64,000 nucleotides of DNA from Chitinophagales bacterium (GCA_015655125.1 JAATFP010000019.1:29651-93650), one strand, 5' to 3'; positions 1 through 8,622 are shown, counted from the stretch's first letter. A program made the numbers and translations. Notes: generated by a model not told the origin, from the letters alone.

Positions 1-416
1 TTTTTGATTCCTTCATACAGGGATTGTTTGGTAACGCGCAACAGTTGCTTCACTTCATCGGAAATTTCGCCGAACGCATAAGTATAAGCGCTGTCGCCAT
101 GGAAGCCATTTTTGTAAACCCCGATATCCAGTGAAATAACATCGCCCGACTTCAATACATGCGACCCCGGGAAGCCGTGTACAACGGCTTCGTTCATTGA
201 AATACAGGTGGCGTAAGGATAACCATTGTAATTTTTAAAACTCGGTGTTCCGCCATTATCGAGGATAAATGTTTCAACAATATTGTTGAGTTCCATGGTG
301 GTAATACCTTCCCGCATTATTTTGATCGCTTCCACGTGCGCCTTACCTACGAGCAGGCAACTGTGGCGCATCACTTCTATTTCTTCTTTCGATTTGTATT
401 GTATCTGTTCTCTCAT
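1..416 (-). CDS. map: Methionine aminopeptidase type I, 3' truncated by window edge
   Basis: Removes the initiator methionine from nascent proteins. Reading leftwards from the ATG at 414-416 gives about 138 residues that start MREQIQYKSKEEIEVMRHSC and continue with the family segments NGGTPSF, YPYATCISMNEAVVHGFP and SLDIGVYKNGFHGDSAYTYA. These include the first metal-ligand aspartates of the pita-bread fold (LDIGVYKNGFHGDSA). The C-terminal half lies beyond base 1. It follows secY, the usual place at the end of the spc cluster, but a terminator-like hairpin separates the two. Product assignment is firm; the missing half cannot be judged. Confidence 0.95.
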   Translation of the reverse strand, partial: MREQIQYKSKEEIEVMRHSCLLVGKAHVEAIKIMREGITTMELNNIVETFILDNGGTPSFKNYNGYPYATCISMNEAVVHGFPGSHVLKSGDVISLDIGVYKNGFHGDSAYTYAFGEISDEVKQLLRVTKQSLYEGIK

Positions 417-420
417 GTTA

Positions 421-456
421 TAAAAAATAAGCCCCAACGATTTTGGCGTCAGGGCT
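421..456 (-). terminator. Terminator-like hairpin between secY and map
   Basis: Read on the minus strand, AGCCCTGACG pairs with CGTTGGGGCT in all ten positions (two G-U wobbles) around a 7-nt loop, followed by TATTTTTTA. Arms are 447-456 and 430-439. This is a Rho-independent terminator or attenuator layout directly downstream of secY, so map may be expressed at a lower level or from its own promoter. Confidence 0.6.
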
Positions 457-487
457 ATATAGAGTTTAAGTGATTATTGTTTAAAGC

Positions 488-1825
488 TTACATGCCAGAC
501 GCTACAGCTTGTCTGCCCTGCACTCTTCCACTACTCATCAACCCGTCGTATTGGCGCATCAACAATTGTGTTTCGATCTGCTGCAACGTATCCAGGATTA
601 CACCTACCATGATCAGCAATGAAGTACCGCCGAAGAAAGTTGAAAAACCTTGCTGGATGCCAAGTACCAGTTGAATAAGCCCCGGAAGAATACCTACTGC
701 CGCCAGTAGAATAGCTCCTGGTAAAGTGATCCTGTCCATGATGGTACCTATATAATCAGCTGTAGGCTGACCAGGTTTAACACCCGGAATGAAACCATTA
801 TTGCGTTTCAACTCATCAGCCATTTGCTTGGGATTGAAGATAAGCGCCGTATATAAGAACGTAAAGGCAATTACACAAACGGAATATACAATCATGTAAA
901 CAAGGTTCGTATGATCGGTAAAATATCTTGCCCAGCCATCACCTTTGAAACCGGTAAAGATAGTAGGCAAGAAAAGGATCGCCTGTGCAAAGATAATCGG
1001 CATTACACCTGCAGCATTTACTTTCAATGGCAGGAAGTTTCTTGCACCACCAAACTGGCGGTTGCCTACAATCTGTTTAGCATAATTAACCGGAACTTTT
1101 CTTGTACCCTGAACGAGCATGATCAGTCCCATAATGATAGCGATGAGAAGCAGTATTTCAACAAGGATGTAGAGCAAACCACCCGCACCGCCTTTGGCAG
1201 TACGTGCCGCCCATTCCTGGCCGATAGCTTCCGGGAAACGTGCAAGGATACCGATCATGATGATGAGTGAGGTACCATTTCCCAAACCTTTATCCGTGAT
1301 CTTTTCGCCGAGCCACATCACGAACAATGTACCTACGGTCAATACGATTACGGTGGAGGGCCAGAACAAACTGCTGTAAGATTCAATCAAAGCAGCTTTA
1401 TTAGCATCGCTGTTGAGGTAACCGATGTATGCAGAAGCCTGTGCAGCAGTAACGATTACGGTGAGATAACGTGTCCATTGATTAATTTTCTTTCTGCCGC
1501 TTTCGCCTTCTTTCTGGATCTTGGCCATCTGCGGAACAAGGATGGTAACCAATTGCATGAAGATGGAAGCGGAGATATATGGCATGATACCCAATGCAAA
1601 GATGGATGCTTTAGAAAACGCACCGCCTACGAAAGCATCGAGCAAGCCAAGCATACCTGTCTGGCTACTGTTGTGCAGGTTAGCTAATTTATTAGGATCA
1701 ATTCCCGGAAGGATGATGTAAGAACCGAGGCGATAGATAAATAACAATATTAGTGTGAAAACTATCTTGTTTCGCAGTTCTTCGATGCTCCAGATATTCT
1801 TTAATGTTGTGACAAACTTCTTCAC
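488..1825 (-). CDS. secY: Protein translocase subunit SecY
   Basis: 445-aa channel-forming subunit of the SecYEG translocon in the inner membrane. It begins MKKFVTTLKNIWSIEELRNK and shows the family pattern of about ten hydrophobic segments, including the N-terminal IVFTLILLFIYRLGSYIILPG, a plug-region GLLDAFVGGAFSKASIFALG, and later AAGVMPIIFAQAILF and NGFIPGVKPGQPTADYI. Length is normal. It lies 74 nt downstream of rplO on the same strand. Hairpins resembling terminators flank it on both sides, so its level may be set partly independently of the ribosomal proteins (inference). Confidence 0.98.
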   Translation of the reverse strand: MKKFVTTLKNIWSIEELRNKIVFTLILLFIYRLGSYIILPGIDPNKLANLHNSSQTGMLGLLDAFVGGAFSKASIFALGIMPYISASIFMQLVTILVPQMAKIQKEGESGRKKINQWTRYLTVIVTAAQASAYIGYLNSDANKAALIESYSSLFWPSTVIVLTVGTLFVMWLGEKITDKGLGNGTSLIIMIGILARFPEAIGQEWAARTAKGGAGGLLYILVEILLLIAIIMGLIMLVQGTRKVPVNYAKQIVGNRQFGGARNFLPLKVNAAGVMPIIFAQAILFLPTIFTGFKGDGWARYFTDHTNLVYMIVYSVCVIAFTFLYTALIFNPKQMADELKRNNGFIPGVKPGQPTADYIGTIMDRITLPGAILLAAVGILPGLIQLVLGIQQGFSTFFGGTSLLIMVGVILDTLQQIETQLLMRQYDGLMSSGRVQGRQAVASGM

Positions 1826-1857
1826 GAATTATAATCGGTTTAATATTGTTCTAAATG

Positions 1858-1883
1858 TAAAAAGCCCCCGCTACTTGCGGGGC
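1858..1883 (-). terminator. Terminator-like hairpin between rplO and secY
   Basis: On the minus strand GCCCCGC, loop AAGTA, then GCGGGGGC (one bulged base) is followed by TTTTTAC. Arms are 1877-1883 and 1864-1871. It sits inside the ribosomal operon 17 nt after the rplO stop, which suggests partial termination before secY. Confidence 0.5.
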
Positions 1884-1899
1884 AACAAATATCGTGAAA

Positions 1900-2349
1900 T
1901 TATTTCACTATTTCCACAGAACCACCGGCTGCTTCGATAGCGGCTTTCGCTTTTTCGCTGATAGCGTTCACTTTGAAAGCGAACTTACCTTTGATCTCGC
2001 CATTGCCCAATACTTTCAACAGGTCGGTCTGGCTAAGCAGGCTGTTGATGTATAGTGTTTCCGGACTGATCTCTGTGAAGCCGTATTTTTCTGCAAGCTG
2101 ATCTACCTGGCCGATGTTGATCACTTTATAATCTACACGGTTGATATTAGTGAAACCACGTTTTGGAATACGACGCTGAATTGGCATCTGTCCACCTTCG
2201 TGAGCTTTTTTGCTTTTATAACCTGCACGGCTCTGACCACCTTTGTTACCTTTTGTAGAGGTTCCACCTTTACCACTTGCCTCGCCACGGCCGATACGTT
2301 TTTCTTTATGCGTTGCGCCTTTTGCCGGCTTAAGAGAATGTAAATTCAT
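1900..2349 (-). CDS. rplO: 50S ribosomal protein L15
   Basis: 149 aa; late-assembly 50S protein. The N-terminus (LKPAKGATHKEKRIGRGEAS then GKGGTSTKGNKGGQSRAGYK) is the Gly/Lys-rich rRNA-binding extension typical of L15, and the C-terminal alpha/beta domain ends AAIEAAGGSVEIVK. The start is the first ATG in a family-length frame. Position between rpmD and secY is canonical. The upstream spacer is 127 nt, long for this operon type. Confidence 0.98.
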   Translation of the reverse strand: MNLHSLKPAKGATHKEKRIGRGEASGKGGTSTKGNKGGQSRAGYKSKKAHEGGQMPIQRRIPKRGFTNINRVDYKVINIGQVDQLAEKYGFTEISPETLYINSLLSQTDLLKVLGNGEIKGKFAFKVNAISEKAKAAIEAAGGSVEIVK

Positions 2350-2371
2350 TTTGCTTTTATTTTAAACTTAC

Positions 2372-2391
2372 GCCCCGAAAGCATTCGGGGC
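2372..2391 (-). repeat. GC-rich hairpin in rpmD-rplO spacer
   Basis: Perfect 8-bp stem GCCCCGAA / TTCGGGGC with loop AGCA. No T-tract follows on the transcribed strand, so it is not a classical terminator. The rest of the spacer (2398-2476) is AT-rich, with the word AATTAATAATTAAG repeated and a loose complement further on (CAATTATTAACTATC). Confidence 0.6.
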
Positions 2392-2476
2392 TCGCGTTAT
2401 TAATTAATAATTAAGAATTAATAATTAAGAATTTTCTCAGCGATTGCCGTTCAATTATTAACTATCAGTTGTTCAT

Positions 2477-2659
2477 TTACTTAACTTCCTCAACCTTTAC
2501 CAGGTGGTTCACTTTTGTAACCATACCCAATATCTGCGGAGTAGCTTCTACTTCTACGGTAGCGTTGATCTTTTTCAAACCTAAAGCTACCATTGTTCTT
2601 TTCTGGCGCTCTGATCTGTCGATCACGCTTTTTACCTGAGTTACTTTAATCTTTGCCAT
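2477..2659 (-). CDS. rpmD: 50S ribosomal protein L30
   Basis: 60 aa, the usual bacterial L30 length: begins MAKIKVTQVKSVIDRSERQK and carries the L30 motif TMVALGLKKIN. Small 50S protein between rpsE and rplO, canonical spc order. Flanked by hairpin-rich spacers on both sides (90 nt upstream, 127 nt downstream). Confidence 0.97.
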   Translation of the reverse strand: MAKIKVTQVKSVIDRSERQKRTMVALGLKKINATVEVEATPQILGMVTKVNHLVKVEEVK

Positions 2660-2671
2660 TGTTATTAATTT

Positions 2672-2741
2672 ATGATCTATGATCTGAGATCTATGACCTT
2701 TGAGAAATATGACAGTTCATAGATCTCAGATCATACATCAT
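2672..2741 (-). repeat. GATCATA-family inverted repeat in rpsE-rpmD spacer (copy 1)
   Basis: Arms 2672-2696 and 2717-2741 are complementary at 24 of 25 positions, with a 20-nt loop. Arm words are ATGATCTATGATCTG and TCATAGATCTCAG. It fills most of the 90-nt spacer and would form a long stable hairpin in the operon mRNA. Sister copies are at 6511-6614 and 7643-7737. Confidence 0.85.
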
Positions 2742-2749
2742 AGATGATA

Positions 2750-3268
2750 TTATCCGTTAAATACTTTCTTTAATGAAATATTGCGTGTTTTTGCCACAGC
2801 GATTGGTTCACGTAAAGTAGCCAAAGCTTTTACAGTTGCTTTTACCACGTTAGCAGGATTAGCAGAACCAAGGTTCTTTGCCAGAACGTCGGTGATACCA
2901 GCGCTTTCCAATACGGCACGCATGCTGCCTCCCGCGATCACACCAGTACCATGAGCGGCTGGTTTGATCAATACCTTGGCGGCACCTTCTTTGGTAAACT
3001 GTTCGTGAGGAATAGTACCATGCATTACCGGAACTTTGATCAGGTTCTTTTTTGCATCTTCTATACCTTTTGTAATAGCTTCCTGTACCTCTTTAGCTTT
3101 GCCGAGGCCATGACCTACAACACCAGCTTCGTTGCCAACAACCACAAGAGCAGAAAAGCTGAATGCACGTCCGCCTTTTGTTGTTTTCACAACACGATTG
3201 ATTGCCACCACCTTTTCTTTTAACTCAAGGTCGCCGGCTTTCATTTTATTTGATACTACGTTTGACAT
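2750..3268 (-). CDS. rpsE: 30S ribosomal protein S5
   Basis: 172 aa. N-terminal double-stranded RNA-binding-type domain ([20 protein letters not shown], then [26 protein letters not shown]) and C-terminal domain with [19 protein letters not shown]. Located at the ribosomal decoding and ambiguity region. Length and position between rplR and rpmD are normal. Confidence 0.98.
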   Translation of the reverse strand: MSNVVSNKMKAGDLELKEKVVAINRVVKTTKGGRAFSFSALVVVGNEAGVVGHGLGKAKEVQEAITKGIEDAKKNLIKVPVMHGTIPHEQFTKEGAAKVLIKPAAHGTGVIAGGSMRAVLESAGITDVLAKNLGSANPANVVKATVKALATLREPIAVAKTRNISLKKVFNG

Positions 3269-3296
3269 TTAAACCTATTTAATTTTTTCTATTTAA

Positions 3297-3653
3297 TTAA
3301 AATTCTAAACCAGCTTCTCTTGCACCTTCAGCTACGGCTTTAACGCGGCCATGGTAGATATAACCGCTACGGTCGAATACTACTTTCTTAACGCCCAGTT
3401 CCTGTGCTTTTCTCCCAATCGCTTCGCCCACCAGTTTGCTTTTTTCGATCTTCGGCGCTTTCTGTGCGCTGATGTCTTTCTGACGGGAAGATGCTGCTGC
3501 AATCGTTACACCATTAGAATCATCGATCAACTGGGCGTAGATATCGCTGTTGCTGCGAAAAACTGTTAAGCGTGGAGCAGCTGAAGTTCCGCTGATCTTT
3601 TTACGGATGCGATACCGGATCTTTTGTCTTGCGCTTGATTTATTATTACTCAT
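3297..3653 (-). CDS. rplR: 50S ribosomal protein L18
   Basis: 118 aa. A basic N-terminus (SARQKIRYRIRKKISGT) is followed by the conserved core RLTVFRSNSDIYAQLIDD, and the protein ends GRVKAVAEGAREAGLEF. L18 binds 5S rRNA with L5 and L25. Spacer to rpsE is 28 nt. Confidence 0.98.
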   Translation of the reverse strand: MSNNKSSARQKIRYRIRKKISGTSAAPRLTVFRSNSDIYAQLIDDSNGVTIAAASSRQKDISAQKAPKIEKSKLVGEAIGRKAQELGVKKVVFDRSGYIYHGRVKAVAEGAREAGLEF

Positions 3654-3706
3654 CTTCTTTTATTTATTTCCCCGATACTGCCGGAGAATGATTTGAAAAT
3701 TATTTA

Positions 3707-4261
3707 TTACTTACCGGCAGATTTACCAGCTTTTCTTCTCAACACTTCACCTACAAATTTAACACCTTTACCTTTGTACGGTTCTGGCTTACGCAAGCTG
3801 CGGATCTTTGCACACACCTGGCCAAGCAATTGCTTGTCTATGCTTTCCAAAGTGATCACCGGATTCTTACCTTTTTCCTGTGCAGTTGCTACAGACAATT
3901 CTTTAGGAATTTCCAACACGATGTTGTGAGAATAACCCAAAGCAAGATCCAACAGGTTACCCTGGTTGGCCGCTTTGTAACCCACACCCACCAGTTCAAG
4001 TTCTTTCTTAAACCCTTCCGTAACACCTTTTACCATGTTGCTGATCAATGAACGATACAAACCGTGCATTGCGCGGTGGCGGATCTGATCGGTAGGACGG
4101 GCGAATTCAACTGTTTCGCCTTTCACTTCTACTTTTATATCGCGGTCGATCGTTTGTTTCAATTCGCCTTTTGGTCCTTTAACAGTAACCACGTTATCCG
4201 GGCTCACAGAGATGGTAACACCTTTTGTGATATCTACCGGCTTCTTTCCAATTCTAGACAT
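3707..4261 (-). CDS. rplF: 50S ribosomal protein L6
   Basis: 184 aa with the two L6 repeats. It starts MSRIGKKPVDI, has TVKGPKGELKQ in the first repeat, and the C-terminal signature PEPYKGKGVKF. Normal length. A 115-nt spacer containing a strong GC hairpin (4347-4369) separates it from rpsH. Confidence 0.98.
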   Translation of the reverse strand: MSRIGKKPVDITKGVTISVSPDNVVTVKGPKGELKQTIDRDIKVEVKGETVEFARPTDQIRHRAMHGLYRSLISNMVKGVTEGFKKELELVGVGYKAANQGNLLDLALGYSHNIVLEIPKELSVATAQEKGKNPVITLESIDKQLLGQVCAKIRSLRKPEPYKGKGVKFVGEVLRRKAGKSAGK

Positions 4262-4346
4262 AGTCGATTTTTATTTATTTGTTATAAAAGCTGATCCGTG
4301 TTCAGCCACGACTAAGAGGCTTAATTATCAGACCAATATATTTAAC

Positions 4347-4369
4347 GGTCCCGCTCTCGCAGCGGGACC
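4347..4369 (-). repeat. Strong GC hairpin in rpsH-rplF spacer
   Basis: Perfect 9-bp stem GGTCCCGCT / AGCGGGACC around a 5-nt loop, 8 nt after the rpsH stop codon. No U-tract follows on the transcribed strand. A processing or stabilising hairpin is possible. Confidence 0.65.
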
Positions 4370-4376
4370 ATATTAA

Positions 4377-4775
4377 TTAGTATATGTTGCACAATACTTC
4401 ACCACCAACGTTCTGTGCTTTCGCTTCTTTATCGGTCATTACACCTTTTGACGTAGAAATGATCGCAACTCCCAAACCATTCTTTACGCGTTTGAACTCA
4501 TCTGGCTTGGCGTAAGTACGCAGACCCGGACGGCTCACTCTTTCGAGGCTCTGGATGATCGGTAATTTTGTTGTAGGATCGTATTTCAAAGCGATCTTGA
4601 TCACGCCTTGTTTGCTGTCATCTTCAAATTTATATTTCAAAATGTAGCCTTTATCGTACAAAATTTCAGTGATGCGTTTCTTCAGATTGCTGGCAGGTAT
4701 CTCAACGATACGGTGGTTAGCCATCTGGGCATTACGGATTCTTGTTAAATAATCTGCTATTGGATCAGTAACCAT
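4377..4775 (-). CDS. rpsH: 30S ribosomal protein S8
   Basis: 132 aa. Starts MVTDPIADYLTRIRNAQMAN and ends with the conserved ISTSKGVMTDKEAKAQNVGG and EVLCNIY. S8 binds the central domain of 16S rRNA and in E. coli represses the spc operon by binding its mRNA; whether that happens here cannot be seen from sequence. Confidence 0.98.
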   Translation of the reverse strand: MVTDPIADYLTRIRNAQMANHRIVEIPASNLKKRITEILYDKGYILKYKFEDDSKQGVIKIALKYDPTTKLPIIQSLERVSRPGLRTYAKPDEFKRVKNGLGVAIISTSKGVMTDKEAKAQNVGGEVLCNIY

Positions 4776-4832
4776 TGTTATTGCTGTTAATTGATTTAAA
4801 TAATTTTTTTACAATGCGATATCCTCGTGGAC

Positions 4833-5102
4833 CTACCAGCTTGCTTTTGTTACACCCGGGATTTTACCTTGTACCGCCATATCGCGGAACATGACACGGC
4901 TGATACCAAAATGACGCATGTAGCCTCTTGGACGGCCGGTAAGCTGGCAACGATTCTTTAAACGAACCGGTGAAGCATTTTTAGGCAACAGGTCTAATGC
5001 TGCGTAATCCCCAGCGGCTTTCAACGCTGCTCTTTTTTCAGCGAATTTTGCAACTGTTCTTGCTCTTTTTACCTGCCTGGCTTGAATTGATTTTTTTGCC
5101 AT
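4833..5102 (-). CDS. rpsN: 30S ribosomal protein S14, long zinc-independent form
   Basis: 89 aa: [20 protein letters not shown], with [20 protein letters not shown] near the C-terminus. Only one cysteine is present, so this is the long C-minus type that lacks the CxxC zinc pairs. Canonical position between rplE and rpsH. Confidence 0.98.
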   Translation of the reverse strand: MAKKSIQARQVKRARTVAKFAEKRAALKAAGDYAALDLLPKNASPVRLKNRCQLTGRPRGYMRHFGISRVMFRDMAVQGKIPGVTKASW

Positions 5103-5131
5103 AATTGATTTTTATTGTAGCTCGTTGTGAA

Positions 5132-5692
5132 TTATTTTTTTACGTTCTTGAAAGGCATACCTAATTCTTTCAACAGCTCGTAAGCTTCTTCGTTGGTATT
5201 TGCTGTGGTTACGAAAGTAATATCCAGACCAGTGATCTTATTTACTTTATCGATATCTATTTCAGGGAAGATGATCTGCTCGGTAACACCCAGTGTGTAA
5301 TTTCCACGGCCATCAAATGCTTTATCATTGATCCCTTTGAAATCACGTACACGTGGAAGAGAAACAGATACCAGCCTGTCAAGAAACTCGTACATTTTCA
5401 CACCACGCAAAGTAACACGTGCACCGATCGGCATGTTCTTACGCAATTTGAAATTGGAGATATCTTTTTTAGACATGGTAGCCACGGCTTTCTGTCCGGT
5501 GATGTTTGTCAGCTCGTCGATGGCAACATCAATCAGTTTTTTGTCGGTAACAGCGCCGTTCACACCACGATTCAAACAAATCTTGGTCAGCTTCGGAGCC
5601 TGCATTACAGTTTTATAACTGAATTTTTTCATTAGAGCAGGTACAACTTCTTTGGTGTACTTATCTGCTAATCTTGTTGTTGTTGTACTCAT
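5132..5692 (-). CDS. rplE: 50S ribosomal protein L5
   Basis: 186 aa. Contains [16 protein letters not shown], the conserved [20 protein letters not shown] and [18 protein letters not shown]. Binds 5S rRNA and the P-site tRNA region. Its ATG overlaps the rplX stop codon by one base (5692), the only overlapping junction in this operon, which suggests translational coupling. Confidence 0.98.
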   Translation of the reverse strand: MSTTTTRLADKYTKEVVPALMKKFSYKTVMQAPKLTKICLNRGVNGAVTDKKLIDVAIDELTNITGQKAVATMSKKDISNFKLRKNMPIGARVTLRGVKMYEFLDRLVSVSLPRVRDFKGINDKAFDGRGNYTLGVTEQIIFPEIDIDKVNKITGLDITFVTTANTNEEAYELLKELGMPFKNVKK

Positions 5693-6030
5693 TATTTGAT
5701 TACCTCCCCTGATTTTTTAGCTATACGAACTAGTTTACCATTTTCGCGGCTGCGTTTGATCTTCGTTGGCGCACCGGCCTTAGCATCCCAAAGCATTACA
5801 TTGCTGATGGCGATCGGAGCTTCTACTTTCAGGATACCACCTTTGGTATTCTGTGCAGTTGGTTTTGTGTGCTTGGTAACGATGTTCACGCCTTCTACCA
5901 ATACACGAGCCTTATCGATAATTACTTCCAACACTTTACGTGGCTTCTTCAGATCCTTGTCTTCACCCGTGATCACTACAACTGAATCACCTTTTTTAAT
6001 GTTGAACTTCGGTTTAAATCTTGTACTCAT
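5692..6030 (-). CDS. rplX: 50S ribosomal protein L24
   Basis: 112 aa, KOW-domain protein initiating 50S assembly: [20 protein letters not shown] is the KOW-like stretch, followed by [15 protein letters not shown]. Overlaps rplE by one base. Preceded by a 99-nt spacer with a weak inverted repeat of TTAGCTA words. Confidence 0.97.
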   Translation of the reverse strand: MSTRFKPKFNIKKGDSVVVITGEDKDLKKPRKVLEVIIDKARVLVEGVNIVTKHTKPTAQNTKGGILKVEAPIAISNVMLWDAKAGAPTKIKRSRENGKLVRIAKKSGEVIK

Positions 6031-6043
6031 TTTATTTTCGCTT

Positions 6044-6122
6044 TTAGCTATTAGCGGTTAGCTATTAGCTGTTCTTATTAATTTAAAAATTCTCTGGCTA
6101 ATAGTTTAAACCTACCAGCTAA
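6044..6122 (-). repeat. Imperfect inverted repeat of TTAGCTA words in rplN-rplX spacer
   Basis: Left arm 6044-6070 contains TTAGCTATTAGCGG followed by the same word again. Right arm 6096-6122 contains GGCTAATAG and CCAGCTAA. About 19 of 27 positions are complementary. Same architecture as the GATCATA hairpins but a different word. Confidence 0.5.
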
Positions 6123-6129
6123 CAACTTT

Positions 6130-6498
6130 TTACAATACTTCAGGGGCAAGAGAAATGATCTTCATATAGCCTTTATCCCTCAATTCGCGGGCTACCGGGC
6201 CGAAGATACGCGTACCTCTTGGTTCGTCTGAGTTGTTCAATAACACTACTGCGTTGTCGTCAAAACGGATGTAAGAACCATCTTTACGACGCAGTTTGTT
6301 TTTTGTTCTAACAATAACAGCTTTACTTACCGTACCTTTTTTAACGCCACCTGCAGGCATGGCATCTTTTACAGTTACAACGATCTTGTCGCCGATCTTT
6401 GCGTAATCCTGGCCGCTATTACCCAGTACACGGATACATAATACCTCCTTGGCACCACTGTTGTCCGCTACGTTTAGTCTACTTTCTTGCTGAATCAT
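6130..6498 (-). CDS. rplN: 50S ribosomal protein L14
   Basis: 122 aa, the standard L14 length. [20 protein letters not shown] and the internal VVRT-type segment [20 protein letters not shown] are diagnostic; it ends with [23 protein letters not shown] (given here as family signature). Spacer to rpsQ is 126 nt and contains copy 2 of the GATCATA inverted repeat. Confidence 0.98.
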   Translation of the reverse strand: MIQQESRLNVADNSGAKEVLCIRVLGNSGQDYAKIGDKIVVTVKDAMPAGGVKKGTVSKAVIVRTKNKLRRKDGSYIRFDDNAVVLLNNSDEPRGTRIFGPVARELRDKGYMKIISLAPEVL

Positions 6499-6510
6499 TT
6501 CTTTGTATTT

Positions 6511-6614
6511 ATGATCTATGATTTAAGATCTATGATCTTAAAGAGTAAAATCTTTTAAAAATCTTTTAAATTTATCAGGGTTTGTCAGATCATAGATCAT
6601 AGATCATAGATCAT
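6511..6614 (-). repeat. GATCATA-family inverted repeat in rpsQ-rplN spacer (copy 2)
   Basis: Arms 6511-6538 and 6587-6614 are complementary at 26 of 28 positions, with a 48-nt AT-rich loop. The right arm is the word AGATCAT repeated four times. Where copy 3 has a G in the left arm and C in the right, this copy has C and G, so pairing is kept by a double change. Confidence 0.85.
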
Positions 6615-6624
6615 ACATTCCATC

Positions 6625-6909
6625 TTATTTCACTTTTTCTACCACTTCTACCAATCTCCAGCGTTTTGTTTTGCTCATCGGACGAGCTTCCATGATACGA
6701 ACGGTATCACCGATGCTGCACTCGTTCTTTTCATCATGAGCGTGAAAACTGGTGGTCTTTTTTACGAACTTACCATAAAGCGGATGCTTCACTTTCCTTT
6801 CCACTTTCACAGTGATGGTCTTATCCATTTTATTGCTGGATACCACACCGATCCTGGTCTTTCTTAAATTTCTTTCAACGGTAGTTGTAGTTGCTGTTGC
6901 TTCCATCAT
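6625..6909 (-). CDS. rpsQ: 30S ribosomal protein S17
   Basis: 94 aa. Core [40 protein letters not shown] and [19 protein letters not shown] are clear S17 signatures. The Thr-rich N-terminus [10 protein letters not shown] is a little longer than in many S17 proteins; the second Met is an equally possible start. Spacer to rpmC is only 16 nt. Confidence 0.97.
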   Translation of the reverse strand: MMEATATTTTVERNLRKTRIGVVSSNKMDKTITVKVERKVKHPLYGKFVKKTTSFHAHDEKNECSIGDTVRIMEARPMSKTKRWRLVEVVEKVK

Positions 6910-6925
6910 TTATTATTTTATTGGA

Positions 6926-7135
6926 TTAAGCTCCAATTTGTGTTTTGCGTAATTGAGTTTTTAAACGTGCTATATCCCTTCTCAAAGAACGAATGCTCTG
7001 AGGATTTTCAAGCGGAGCGATCGCATGAGCAAAACTTAATTTTTTCATACGCAACTCATCTTCCTGGATCTTTGCTATCAGTTCTGCCTCACTCAATCCA
7101 GTCAGGCTTTTTTGGAAATCAACTTTTTTAGACAT
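6926..7135 (-). CDS. rpmC: 50S ribosomal protein L29
   Basis: Taken from the ATG at 7133-7135 (MSKKVDFQKSLTGLSEAELI), giving 69 aa, the family length. A longer frame extends upstream to 7192 but adds sequence unlike L29. Two-helix protein at the peptide exit, with the characteristic C-terminal SIRSLRRDIARLKTQLRK. Confidence 0.95.
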   Translation of the reverse strand: MSKKVDFQKSLTGLSEAELIAKIQEDELRMKKLSFAHAIAPLENPQSIRSLRRDIARLKTQLRKTQIGA

Positions 7136-7210
7136 TTTTTTATTATTTGTTATTTCTGTAAATGTTGCTGTAAACAATCCGCATGTAGCCAATTGTCTAT
7201 TGCTGATTCA

Positions 7211-7630
7211 TTACGCTGTGTAATCCCTGCTTACGATGAACTTGGTAAGGATCGGCAATTTCTGCGCAGCCAATGCAAACGCATTCTTTGCTACTTCTTC
7301 CGTAACACCATCCGCTTCAAACAGGATGCGACCTGGTTGAACGATCGCTGCCCAACCTTCAGGATTACCCTTACCTTTACCCATACGTACCTCCGCTGGT
7401 TTTGCGGTGATAGGCTTATCAGGAAAAACCCTGATCCACACATTACCTTCTCTTTTCATCGCACGCGTCATTGCCTGACGGGCACTTTCAATTTGTCTGC
7501 TGGTAAGCCAAACACTGTCCAGGGCTTTTAAACCAAAGGTTCCAAAAGCTAAGGTTGCACCGCGTTTAGTGTCTCCTTTCATTCTGCCTTTTTGCGTCTT
7601 CCTGTGTTTGGTTCTTTTTGGTGATAACAT
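7211..7630 (-). CDS. rplP: 50S ribosomal protein L16
   Basis: 139 aa. Begins [19 protein letters not shown] and carries [20 protein letters not shown] and [14 protein letters not shown], the L16 signatures. Located next to the A site and peptidyl-transferase centre. Spacer from rpsC is 128 nt and holds copy 3 of the GATCATA repeat. Confidence 0.98.
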   Translation of the reverse strand: MLSPKRTKHRKTQKGRMKGDTKRGATLAFGTFGLKALDSVWLTSRQIESARQAMTRAMKREGNVWIRVFPDKPITAKPAEVRMGKGKGNPEGWAAIVQPGRILFEADGVTEEVAKNAFALAAQKLPILTKFIVSRDYTA

Positions 7631-7642
7631 CTCTTTTGATTT

Positions 7643-7737
7643 ATGATGTATGATCTTCGATCGATGATCTTTGACCGTACATTATTTAAGATTCTTTTTA
7701 ATTTTTAAACTTTTCGAGATCATAGATCATACATCAT
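7643..7737 (-). repeat. GATCATA-family inverted repeat in rpsC-rplP spacer (copy 3)
   Basis: Left arm 7643-7670 and right arm 7717-7737. The right arm equals the complement of the left arm with an internal 7-nt stretch missing (7657-7663), giving 14-bp and 7-bp helices around a bulge. The change ATGATGTATGA / TCATACATCAT relative to copy 2 is a paired double substitution. Confidence 0.8.
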
Positions 7738-7758
7738 AGATCATATATCTCAGATTAC

Positions 7759-8571
7759 TTAGCGACGTCCGCCTGGTCCGCCACCACGGTTTCCTCCCTG
7801 GCCGCCACCGCCCCTGCGGTCGCCACCACGATCACCGCCCCTGCGGTCACCGCCACGGTCATCTCTCCGATCAAATCCACCTGGTCTTTCCGGACCGTCG
7901 TTTTTGCCACCGGCCAAAACGTTCGGGTTCAGATCTCTTTTACCGAGTACTTCACCTTTACAGATCCATACTTTGATACCGATCTTACCGTAAACAGTCA
8001 GCGCAAATACGTTTGCATAATCGATGTCCATACGCAACGTATGCAATGGGGTACGACCTTGTTTGATTTCTTCGCTACGGGCAATTTCAGCACCACCCAA
8101 ACGACCGCCCACTTTCACTTTGATACCTTCCGCACCCATACGAAGCGCTGAAGCGATCGCCATTTTGATGGCACGTTTGTAGTTGATACGATTTTCCAAC
8201 TGACGGGCAATGGTATCTGCTACGATGTTGGCATCCAATTCCGGACGACGGATCTCCAAAATGTTGATCTGCACATCTTCTTTACCACACAATTTTTTCA
8301 ACTCCTCTTTGATACGGTCAACTTCGCCACCGCCTTTACCAATGATGATCCCTGGTTTGGAAGTGTGAATCGTTACGATCAGTTTGTTAAGCGTACGCTC
8401 AATAACGATCTTAGCGATACCGCCTTTGTTGATACGAGCGTTCAGATAATTTCTGATCTTATCGTCTTCGATCAATTTGTTGGCGTAGTCTTTTTTGTGA
8501 GCATACCAGTTGCTATCCCAACCACGTATGATCCCTAATCTTTGACCTATCGGATTTGCTTTCTGACCCAT
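7759..8571 (-). CDS. rpsC: 30S ribosomal protein S3 with long RGG-rich tail
   Basis: 270 aa. The KH-domain region ([20 protein letters not shown]) and the C-terminal S3 domain ([33 protein letters not shown]) are intact. After about residue 222 a 48-aa tail of Gly, Arg and Asp follows (repeats like [10 protein letters not shown], ending GGGPGGRR), making the protein longer than typical S3 of 210-240 aa. Such RGG tails bind RNA in other proteins; a role here is inference. Confidence 0.97.
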   Translation of the reverse strand: MGQKANPIGQRLGIIRGWDSNWYAHKKDYANKLIEDDKIRNYLNARINKGGIAKIVIERTLNKLIVTIHTSKPGIIIGKGGGEVDRIKEELKKLCGKEDVQINILEIRRPELDANIVADTIARQLENRINYKRAIKMAIASALRMGAEGIKVKVGGRLGGAEIARSEEIKQGRTPLHTLRMDIDYANVFALTVYGKIGIKVWICKGEVLGKRDLNPNVLAGGKNDGPERPGGFDRRDDRGGDRRGGDRGGDRRGGGGQGGNRGGGPGGRR

Positions 8572-8622
8572 AGTATTTATTTAGCTTCCCTGAAATATGA
8601 TCCGGGGAAATTTATTAGTTTA

